Source: Ameyamaea chiangmaiensis
GTDB taxonomy: Bacteria > Pseudomonadota > Alphaproteobacteria > Acetobacterales > Acetobacteraceae
Reading direction: 5' to 3'
DNA length: 64,000 nt
Assembly (NCBI RefSeq): GCF_013376175.1
Contig: NZ_JABXXR010000001.1
Span: 1 to 64,000, forward strand
Made by a program: the position numbers and the translations under genes. Positions 1 through 6,640 of this stretch are shown here, one piece after another. Each line of letters begins with the position of its first letter. Position 1 is the first letter of the stretch. The notes under the pieces are model-generated. The model was not told where the DNA came from. It saw nothing but the letters and a program-made list of their open reading frames with translations, and made no database searches.

Positions 1-192
1 GCCGTGCTGGGCATCGGCACCTCCGCCGGCAATGTCGTGCAGGGCGCCCAGCATCAGGCCGCCACCCGGCAGTGCCCGATCGATCGCCTCGATCCCGAAG
101 GGCAGCACGGTACGGCGCGGGTCGTGCGTGCGGCCTTCCAGCCGACGGATTCGGTCACGGAGCTGTTCGAGGGCGGGCGTGGCGGCGGACAT
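1..192 (-). CDS. imuA: ImuA-like SOS mutagenesis protein, N-terminal part (runs off the left edge)
   Basis: Only the first 64 codons are in the window. The translation starts MSAATPALEQLRDRIRRLEG and continues with a stretch ending ALHDIAGGGADAQHG, which matches the start of the RecA-like ImuA family. ImuA works with ImuB and DnaE2 in SOS-induced error-prone translesion synthesis in many Alphaproteobacteria. The start is the ATG at 192-190. A LexA-type direct repeat lies 34 bases upstream, which supports both the start and the SOS assignment. imuB and dnaE2 would be expected beyond the left edge. The identification rests on pattern recognition of a short N-terminus, so it is good but not certain. 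Confidence 0.72.
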   Translation of the reverse strand, partial: MSAATPALEQLRDRIRRLEGRTHDPRRTVLPFGIEAIDRALPGGGLMLGALHDIAGGGADAQHG

Positions 193-225
193 GGCGGCGG
201 GCGGGCTCGCAGACAGATGGAGTAT

Positions 226-240
226 GTTCGTGTTTTGTTC
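226..240. promoter_or_regulatory. LexA (SOS) box upstream of imuA
   Basis: The sequence GTTC-N7-GTTC is seen exactly at 226-229 and 237-240. This direct repeat is the established LexA operator of Alphaproteobacteria. It lies 34 bases upstream of the leftward imuA start. A flanking T-rich stretch fits a promoter. Confidence 0.75.
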
Positions 241-277
241 CTTTGTTAGGGGGTTAGTCAAGGGGTTTGCGCCCGCC

Positions 278-1567
278 TCAGTCGAGACGGACGGAGGGAC
301 GTACGAAGCTTTCCAGCCAGTCGACGAACCATGCCAGCAGGCCACGGGCCACACCGAAGACCGCGAACTGGTGCTGGCGATAGAGCATAATGTGGCCCAG
401 CCGCGCCGACAGTCCGCGCAGCCAGCCGCCGCCGAACACCGCGCCGCCGGGGAATGCGCCCCAGCCGTTATAGTCGCCCAGCGCCACCACGGCGCCGCGG
501 TTGCGGAACCGGAAGGGCGGAATGGCCTTGCCCTCGATCCAGGCGGGGAAATGGCGGATCAGATGCAGCGCCTGCTGGCGGGCGGCCTGGGCGGTGGGCG
601 CCACCGGATCGTCGGTGATACAGGCGCAGTCCCCCACCGCGAAGATGGACGCATCGGCGCGGCTTTGCAGGTTGGGGGCCACCTCGATCTGGCCGGTACG
701 GCTGAGTGTCAGGTCGCCCATACGGGTGGTTACCTCCGGCGCCTTGACCCCTGCCGCCCAGACCCGCAGCGTTGCCCGCACGCGGCTGCCGTCCTTCAGG
801 ATCAGCCCTTCGGCGTCCGCGCCGCTGACCTGTGAGCCTGTGCGCACCGTGACGCCGATGGCCTGGAGTTCCTTGACGGCGGCGGCCGAGACACTTTCGG
901 GAAAGGCCGGCAGGATCCGGGGACCGGCCTCGAGCAAGGTGATGTTCAGCGGCGGGGGTGTGCGTCCGAAGCTGTACAGGGCAACCAGATCGAGTGCCTT
1001 GTGCAGTTCGGCGGCAAGCTGCGTGCCGGTCGCGCCGCCCCCCACGATGGCGATGTCCAGCCCCTGAGCGTTGCCGAAAGCACGAAGCTGCTCGGCCCGG
1101 AAGCGGTCGTTGAAGGCGCGTGCCTCGACCAGATTGTCGATGAACAGACAGTGTTCGGCGACTCCGGGCGTGCCGAAATCGTTGGCGCGACTGCCGATGG
1201 CCAGAATCATCGCGTCGTAGTCCAGGGTCCGTTCGCCCAGCACCTGTGCGCCATCGGGGCTGGTGATCGGTGCGAGGGTCAGACGCTTGGCCGTGCGGTC
1301 CAGGGCCTGGATTTCGCCGGGCCAGAACTCGAAATGATGGCGGCTGGCCTGAGACAGAAAGCTGATTCGGTCGTTGGGATTGCGCGCCGTGCCTGCGGCG
1401 AAACAGTGCAGGATAGGTTTCCACACATGCGCGAAACTCTTGTCGACCAGCGTAACGGATGCCCGGCCGGTGCGCCCCAGGCTTTCGCCAAGGCGTGTGG
1501 CCAGCGCCATTCCTGCCACGCCCCCGCCCACAATCACGATGCGCACTGGCTTGTCGCTATTGGTCAT
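278..1567 (-). CDS. ndh: Type II NADH:quinone oxidoreductase (NDH-2)
   Basis: This is a 429-residue flavoprotein that oxidises NADH and passes electrons to quinone at the inner face of the membrane without pumping protons. Two dinucleotide-binding glycine motifs are visible: GGGVAG at residues 14-19 for FAD and GGGATG at about 176-181 for NADH. The FAD-contacting VGDCA segment lies at about 311. A C-terminal amphipathic and hydrophobic stretch (about 385-425) fits the monotopic membrane anchor of the family. The ATG at 1567 is preferred over a GTG 27 bases upstream because GGGAGA lies about 10 bases before it. The gene is divergent from the xylitol dehydrogenase gene. In acetic acid bacteria NDH-2 feeds the same quinone pool as the periplasmic sugar and alcohol dehydrogenases. 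Confidence 0.88.
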   Translation of the reverse strand: MTNSDKPVRIVIVGGGVAGMALATRLGESLGRTGRASVTLVDKSFAHVWKPILHCFAAGTARNPNDRISFLSQASRHHFEFWPGEIQALDRTAKRLTLAPITSPDGAQVLGERTLDYDAMILAIGSRANDFGTPGVAEHCLFIDNLVEARAFNDRFRAEQLRAFGNAQGLDIAIVGGGATGTQLAAELHKALDLVALYSFGRTPPPLNITLLEAGPRILPAFPESVSAAAVKELQAIGVTVRTGSQVSGADAEGLILKDGSRVRATLRVWAAGVKAPEVTTRMGDLTLSRTGQIEVAPNLQSRADASIFAVGDCACITDDPVAPTAQAARQQALHLIRHFPAWIEGKAIPPFRFRNRGAVVALGDYNGWGAFPGGAVFGGGWLRGLSARLGHIMLYRQHQFAVFGVARGLLAWFVDWLESFVRPSVRLD

Positions 1568-1643
1568 GGAGTGGTTGTCTCCCGTTTCAGTCACGCGCGA
1601 CCGGCGCCCTCGGGGAGCGTCGAATCAAGGGACGCGGATAGTA

Positions 1644-1658
1644 GGACTAAATTTGTCC
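1644..1658. promoter_or_regulatory. Inverted repeat in the ndh/xdh divergent promoter region
   Basis: GGAC-N7-GTCC with an AT-rich centre (GGACTAAATTTGTCC) lies between the two divergent genes. It looks somewhat like an Rrf2/IscR-type operator half. No regulator gene is adjacent, so which protein binds it is inference only. Confidence 0.3.
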
Positions 1659-1767
1659 ACATTGTAAGGGGGCCATGCGTGCGGGGCTGACGGGGTGTGA
1701 TCGCGCTATTGCCCAATGCCGGGGTATGGCGTCAGATAGGCCGCAAGAGCAAAAAAAGGAGGAAACG

Positions 1768-2805
1768 ATGGCGGAAGCCCTTGTTCTGGAAGCCAAAGGA
1801 AAACTGGCTCTTCGCGATATTCCGGTCGATCTGGCCGTGGGGCCTGACGATGTTCGGGTGCGTATTCACACCGTCGGCATCTGCGGCAGCGACGTCCACT
1901 ATTACACGCATGGGCGGATCGGCCCGTTCGTGGTGCGCGAACCCATGATTCTCGGGCACGAGGCGGCGGGTGTGGTCGAGGCGGTGGGTGAGCACGTCAC
2001 GACGCTGAAAGTCGGCGACCGGGTGTGCATGGAGCCGGGCATACCCGACCCGAACTCCCGTGCGTCCCGTCTTGGACTGTACAATGTCGACCCGGCTGTG
2101 CGCTTCTGGGCCACGCCCCCGGTGCACGGGTGCCTCACTCCGCTGGTCGTCCATCCGGCAGCCTTCACCTTTCGACTGCCGGATCAGGTGAGCTTTGCCG
2201 AAGGGGCGATGGTCGAGCCTTTCGCCGTGGGCGTGCAGGCTGCGGTGAAGGGGCGGGTGTCCATCGGGGATGTGTGCGTGGTCACCGGGTGTGGGCCGAT
2301 CGGCCTGATGACGGCACTGGCCGCGCTGGCGAATGGAGCCAGCAAGGTCATCGTGTCCGATGTGGCGGCGCCGAAGCTGGAGATCGCGGCCCGATATGCC
2401 AACATCGTACCGGTCAACCTGACCGAGACGACACTGGCCGAAACCGTCCGCCGCGAATGCGGTGCCGACTGGGGCGCGGACGTGGTGTTCGAGGCCAGTG
2501 GCAACGCCCGCGCCTATGACGACGCGCTGGGCGCGGTACGTCCGGGGGGAACCCTGGTGCTGGTCGGCATGCCGATCGACAAGGTGCCGTTCGATATTGT
2601 CGCCGCCCAGGCAAAGGAGATCACGATCGAGACGGTATTTCGCTACGCCAATGTCTATGACCGTGCCATCGCCGCCATCGCGTCGGGCCGTGCCGATCTC
2701 AAGCCTCTGGTATCGGTCACGTACGACCTGAAGGACGGTATCGAAGCCTTCGATCGTGCCGTGGAGGCGCGTCCGTCGGACGTCAAGATCCAGATTCGCT
2801 TGTGA
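1768..2805 (+). CDS. xdh: Xylitol/sorbitol (polyol) dehydrogenase, zinc-dependent medium-chain family
   Basis: This 345-residue medium-chain dehydrogenase most likely oxidises a polyol such as xylitol to its 2-ketose with NAD+. Catalytic zinc ligands fit C39 (GICGSDVH), H64 and E65 (GHEAAG). The Rossmann motif GCGPIG lies at about 174-179. The usual four-cysteine structural zinc lobe is absent: residues 88-110 read [18 protein letters not shown] where other family members carry the cysteines. The start is the ATG at 1768, preceded by a strong AAGGAGG. An in-frame ATG at 1675 has no such site. The exported lactonase gene follows 54 bases downstream. The substrate cannot be fixed from sequence; sorbitol and L-threitol-type polyols are alternatives. 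Confidence 0.82.
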   Translation: MAEALVLEAKGKLALRDIPVDLAVGPDDVRVRIHTVGICGSDVHYYTHGRIGPFVVREPMILGHEAAGVVEAVGEHVTTLKVGDRVCMEPGIPDPNSRASRLGLYNVDPAVRFWATPPVHGCLTPLVVHPAAFTFRLPDQVSFAEGAMVEPFAVGVQAAVKGRVSIGDVCVVTGCGPIGLMTALAALANGASKVIVSDVAAPKLEIAARYANIVPVNLTETTLAETVRRECGADWGADVVFEASGNARAYDDALGAVRPGGTLVLVGMPIDKVPFDIVAAQAKEITIETVFRYANVYDRAIAAIASGRADLKPLVSVTYDLKDGIEAFDRAVEARPSDVKIQIRL

Positions 2806-2859
2806 TCTGTTCGTACGATGTCTCGTAATAAAGTATTGAGAAGACTGGAAAGGTCCGGA

Positions 2860-4059
2860 ATGCAGAAGACGGTTTCAAGCCGCTACACGCTCTCGCGTCG
2901 CGGTATCATGGGGTTGACGGCATCGGCTGTTGCGACGCGGTTCATATCGTCGGCAAGCGCGGCTTCGCCGCAACCGCCAAGCGTCGTCAGCGTGCCGCCG
3001 CGGGAATGGGGGCCGGGCAGTCCGCCCGTGATGTATCCCGATCCCGACATTATCGTTCTCGATGATCGCTTCAAACCTTATCTGCTGGGCATTACGCAGC
3101 TTCGTCGGGTGTGGGACAAGGGGCTCTGGCTTGAAGGACCGGCCTGGTCCGAGCAGGGCAATTACCTTGTCTTCAGCGATGTCCATGCCAATCGGCAGTA
3201 TCGCTATCTGTGGGAGACAGGTGCGGTCACCGTTCTCAATGGCGATTCCGGCAACAGCAATGGGAATGCCTTCGATTTCGAAGGACGCCAGATCATCCAG
3301 CAGGATCTTTATCGCCGGATCATACGGCGCGAGCATAACGGCGTGTATCGCGTGCTGGCGGACAGTTTCGATGGAAAGCCCCTCAATTCGCCCAACGACA
3401 TGGCGGTTCATCCCGACGGCAGCGTCTGGTTCACCGACCCCACATATGGCGACACGCTGTCGGAAGGCCATCCCGACGCCGCGGGCGGACCGACCAATCC
3501 CGGTGGTCGGCTCAATCCGCTGATCGGGCAGGACCAACCGACGCTGATTGCGAACCAGAAGCGCGAATTGCCATCAAACTGTTACCGGATCGATAAATCC
3601 GGTCGTATCGATCTTGTGATTTCCGGGGCTGACGTGCCGGATCCGAACGGCATCGCGTTCTCGCCGGATTATCGCACCCTGTATGTCGCCAGTACCACCA
3701 AGGGCCCCGGAACGGACGGTCCGGGCGGTCAGTCCGTCATATACGCCTTCGACGTCGAAGGCACGAAGGTCACGCACCGGCGTGTTTTCCACGACATGGT
3801 GATCGAGGGGGTGAAGTGCCCGCCCGACGGTTTCAAGGTCGATGTCGACGGCAATCTGTGGTGCGGTGTCAGCGGCCCGCTGGGCTATCGCGGTGTGGTT
3901 GTGATTTCGCCCGACGCAAAGGTTCTGGGGCGCATCCGGCTGCCGCAACTGTGCGCGAACCTGACATTCGCCGGACCCAAGCGGAATATGCTGATGATGA
4001 TGTGCGGGCAGTCGATCTATACGCTTCAGGTTCAGACGCAGGGGGCCGCTCCGAGCTGA
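2860..4059 (+). CDS. Exported SMP-30/gluconolactonase-family lactonase
   Basis: This 399-residue protein belongs to the SMP-30/gluconolactonase beta-propeller family, which hydrolyses sugar lactones formed by dehydrogenases. The N-terminus has a twin-arginine-like signal: SRRG at about residue 13, then a hydrophobic run ending in a small-residue ASA cleavage site, so periplasmic location is likely. Family motifs seen include LEGPAW near 90, NSPNDMAVHPDG, WFTDPTYG, and a later PNGIAFSPD. These segments supply the metal-binding and catalytic residues of the fold. The ATG at 2860 follows GGAAAGG. An in-frame ATG at 2818 has no clear ribosome site. In an acetic acid bacterium a periplasmic lactonase would process products of membrane-bound sugar oxidation. 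Its location behind the polyol dehydrogenase suggests a shared sugar-oxidation role, but the two enzymes would act in different compartments. Confidence 0.8.
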   Translation: MQKTVSSRYTLSRRGIMGLTASAVATRFISSASAASPQPPSVVSVPPREWGPGSPPVMYPDPDIIVLDDRFKPYLLGITQLRRVWDKGLWLEGPAWSEQGNYLVFSDVHANRQYRYLWETGAVTVLNGDSGNSNGNAFDFEGRQIIQQDLYRRIIRREHNGVYRVLADSFDGKPLNSPNDMAVHPDGSVWFTDPTYGDTLSEGHPDAAGGPTNPGGRLNPLIGQDQPTLIANQKRELPSNCYRIDKSGRIDLVISGADVPDPNGIAFSPDYRTLYVASTTKGPGTDGPGGQSVIYAFDVEGTKVTHRRVFHDMVIEGVKCPPDGFKVDVDGNLWCGVSGPLGYRGVVVISPDAKVLGRIRLPQLCANLTFAGPKRNMLMMMCGQSIYTLQVQTQGAAPS

Positions 4060-4071
4060 AGACGGACGGCG

Positions 4072-4106
4072 CCGGGCCCCGCACGACGTTATGGTGCGAG
4101 GCCCGG
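4072..4106. terminator. Hairpin between convergent genes, probable bidirectional terminator
   Basis: A 13-base arm CCGGGCCCCGCAC pairs with GTGCGAGGCCCGG (one mismatch) around a 9-base loop. It lies between the lactonase stop and the end of the leftward Hint gene. There is no clear T tract, so its strength is uncertain. Confidence 0.5.
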
Positions 4107-4117
4107 GACCGGCGGTA

Positions 4118-5983
4118 TCAGGCCGATTTGCTGAGCGTGGCGTGCCTTTCATCAACGACGTAGGGACCACCGGCGAGGATCTGGAGTGCCAGTAAGGCCA
4201 TAGTGCCGGCTTCGCGCGCGCCCAGCGGCAACGTCGCGTTACCATTCGTCCAGCGGCACAGCGCCGCCTCGCGAATATCCCAGCCGGACAGCGTGTCGCT
4301 CGTGACGTGCGCGTCCAGCACGGTCGAGTGATTGGCGTCAAACAGGGTGATGTCACCAACCAGAACGCCCAAGGTGCGGCGATCGTCGACGAAGGGGCCG
4401 ATCGCATCGCAGGGCCGGGACGCGTTGGAGCGGATATGGACGCTCTGGACGCCGGGTGGGATCATGAAGATCAGACGGCCCTCCTGTTCCCGGACGGGGC
4501 GCAGTATCTTGCCGTTCGCCGTTACGAGATGCACGTTGCGTTCGGTGGTCAGCGCCATCTCTGGCTCTTTTACGTCAAAATCGAGTGCCCGGGCGCGTGC
4601 CAGAATTGTGTTATAGAGTGGTTCGACGACGGCGCGGTCGACGCACAGCGGGGCGGCCGCGTCCGCAAGCCACGTTCGCGGTGTCCGGGGTGTCGCCCGT
4701 CCGGCGATCGTCACCACATTTCCATACTGGGTGAACTGGCCGCGATTTCCGGTGTCGAGATAGGTTTCGGTCATTGCGCCATCCGCGACGATGATGGAAT
4801 GCTGTTCCGTCTCGATATGAAAATAGTCATACGACAGAATGGTGCGGTCGTAGGCGATGGACGAGCCATTGATCAGGAGGCGGGCTGGGACAAACCGGCC
4901 ATTGAAGAAGAGGCAGTGTTCCGGCGTTACCAGAAGGTCCTTGTTGGGGACGCCGTCCGCAAGGGCGTTTTGGCGAATCCTGACGGGATAGCCGGCCTGA
5001 TCGTCGGGTTTGTCTGTCTGGACGACGGTGTGCGCGGTGCCACTCCAGATAACGTCGCGCAGTTCGGTTCCGCGATCGGTATAGGCAATGATCTTGGAAC
5101 CCTTTTCCAGGGTTTCGATCGCGACAGGCCCCTGAGGCGTGTCTATGAGCGTGCCTGCCAGGAAGCAGACCCCGATATAGGTGTTGGTGCCGTCATACGT
5201 AATGCTCAGCGGATTGTTCGTCGAACTGTTGACCGTGTTATAGGTCCCGTTTGCAAGGGTAACGCCGGACGCGAGGTTGACGGAATAGGTCGCGACCGTC
5301 GCATTGCCGCTGCCACCATAGAGTGTGATGGTCTTTGCCGTTGACGTTCCGCTGACCGTATAACCGGTAATGCCGGCCGTCGTGTTCTGTAGTTCGATGG
5401 TGTCCAGCGACGGGTTGTAGTTGTTCAGTGTGACGTTCGAGCCGCTGCTGGAGAGAAGGTTCAGAACGCTTCCACCTGCATTGAGCACCAGCGTCCCGCC
5501 ACCGCTGGTAAAATTGATGGTCGTCCCCTGAAGGATGCTGATCAGGTTCGTCCCGGAGCTGTAGGTGCCTCCATACCCGATATTGATGGTCGAGCCGGAC
5601 AGCGCACCCGCGAGCAGGCCGCCCGTGAAAGATGCTGCTCCGCCATAGACATTCACGGTTATGGCCGCTGCCGCCTGAATGGCTACGTCGATGGACGTGG
5701 TGCCGCCGATATACAGTGTTGGCGCGGTCGCGAGGGCCAGAAGGATGTTGATACTGCCTGTCGAGCCCGGAACAGACACATAGGTCCCCCCAAGCACGCT
5801 GGCCAGACTGCCGACGCTGTCGGAGCCGGTAACGATGTGTTCGGAGAGCACGCTGTGCGGAACGCCGGTCACCGTCGTCGTAGGTGCGCCGGCCTGGGTG
5901 ATGGTGACGGTGCTGATACCGAGAAAGGCGTCGGAGACCGTGTACGTCACGCCGTTGGCTGGATTCGTGTAGGTGCTGGCCAT
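4118..5983 (-). CDS. Surface-type repeat protein with C-terminal Hint_2 domain
   Basis: This 621-residue protein has an N-terminal region (about 1-270) very rich in Gly, Ser, Thr and Asn with short beta-strand-like repeats, as in secreted beta-roll or beta-helix proteins. A Hint domain (Hedgehog/intein fold) follows at about 272-410. It begins at C273 in VCFLAGT, with TPEHC at 353-357 and HIETEQH at 389-395. After the Hint domain comes a conserved tail (about 430-621). The Hint domain and the tail are shared with the protein encoded at 30635-32809. No C-terminal intein His-Asn or extein is seen, so this is not an intein. Hint_2 proteins are numerous in Acetobacteraceae, and self-cleavage or release of the N-terminal part is the usual guess. 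No Sec signal is visible. GAGGTG precedes the start codon. Confidence 0.75.
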   Translation of the reverse strand: MASTYTNPANGVTYTVSDAFLGISTVTITQAGAPTTTVTGVPHSVLSEHIVTGSDSVGSLASVLGGTYVSVPGSTGSINILLALATAPTLYIGGTTSIDVAIQAAAAITVNVYGGAASFTGGLLAGALSGSTINIGYGGTYSSGTNLISILQGTTINFTSGGGTLVLNAGGSVLNLLSSSGSNVTLNNYNPSLDTIELQNTTAGITGYTVSGTSTAKTITLYGGSGNATVATYSVNLASGVTLANGTYNTVNSSTNNPLSITYDGTNTYIGVCFLAGTLIDTPQGPVAIETLEKGSKIIAYTDRGTELRDVIWSGTAHTVVQTDKPDDQAGYPVRIRQNALADGVPNKDLLVTPEHCLFFNGRFVPARLLINGSSIAYDRTILSYDYFHIETEQHSIIVADGAMTETYLDTGNRGQFTQYGNVVTIAGRATPRTPRTWLADAAAPLCVDRAVVEPLYNTILARARALDFDVKEPEMALTTERNVHLVTANGKILRPVREQEGRLIFMIPPGVQSVHIRSNASRPCDAIGPFVDDRRTLGVLVGDITLFDANHSTVLDAHVTSDTLSGWDIREAALCRWTNGNATLPLGAREAGTMALLALQILAGGPYVVDERHATLSKSA

Positions 5984-6590
5984 AGGAAATTCACCTCAAT
6001 GATAATCAGGGAAATTGTTAAATCCGGCGATACGAAATATCTAACACAATAGTTAAAGTCATGTTCTGGTGGTTTAAGGCAACATAAAATTTACCATAGC
6101 GCAGATTATCACGTATATGTGATAATTGGCCCTATATTTGTATTTTTATGTTTGTTTTGTAAAAAATTGTGTAATTTCTATTAATAATAGAATATTAAAA
6201 ATAATAATTTTCAAATCGAGACTATAATGGGAATAATTTTTTTTGTGAGAAATTACCAAAAGTATACTTTTTGTGCTGATACCCCCCCCTCCAAAAACAT
6301 TGTGTGATTAGGGGCTTTGATCGATAGAAAAAATACTCATACGCGCACAGGACGCCCTTCCGGAGCCTCTGTTCACTTCGCAACGACCGCATCGGATATA
6401 TGTGGGACCGAATCACGAACCCGTTCCTCGGCCCCTGTGTCTGTGTCCGCTGGAAGGCATCTTCGGACTGCGACGTCAGTGGACGGGTCGACCACGCCTG
6501 TCGCATCCTCACCGACGCGGCGATGTTGGGACTGCGTCAACCCGACCGGAAGCTGCCGCGACCGGCAGCGCGAGGGAGGCTGTTGCCCGC
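5984..6590. other. AT-rich intergenic region, promoter of the Hint gene; no gene seen
   Basis: About 6050-6330 is strikingly AT-rich compared with its neighbours. It holds an inverted repeat at 6105-6126, ATTATCAC-N6-GTGATAAT, about 120 bases upstream of the leftward Hint gene, which could be an operator. A run of nine C is near 6284. The right half (about 6340-6590) returns to high G+C. Its short open frames show no recognisable protein, and no CsoR-type regulator is found there. Confidence 0.45.
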
Positions 6591-6610
6591 GTATACCCCT
6601 TGGGGGTATA
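6591..6610. promoter_or_regulatory. CsoR-type copper operator upstream of copA
   Basis: The palindrome GTATACCCC-TT-GGGGGTATA sits 31 bases before the copA start. A TATACCCC...GGGGTATA palindrome is the known operator form of CsoR, the Cu(I)-sensing repressor. This predicts copper-induced expression of copA. The repressor gene itself is not in the window. Confidence 0.65.
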
Positions 6611-6640
6611 TTGTAGCACTTCACTTCGGGATGATCGGGT

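Noticed and set aside
32-835. Long + strand open frames across ndh and other genes (for example 32-835, 468-1424, 7121-8212, 14033-15151, 17253-19052, 18845-20611)
   Set aside because: They lie antisense or out of frame to genes with clear motifs and have Arg/Pro/Ala-rich, domain-free translations typical of high-G+C shadow frames.
4118-5983. Intein within the Hint-domain protein
   Set aside because: There is no C-terminal His-Asn splice motif and no conserved extein; the Hint domain is near the middle of a payload-plus-tail layout.
6222-6624. Possible small regulator gene (CsoR or MerR) upstream of copA
   Set aside because: No frame shows the Cys-His-Cys pattern of CsoR or a MerR helix-turn-helix; only the operator is supported.
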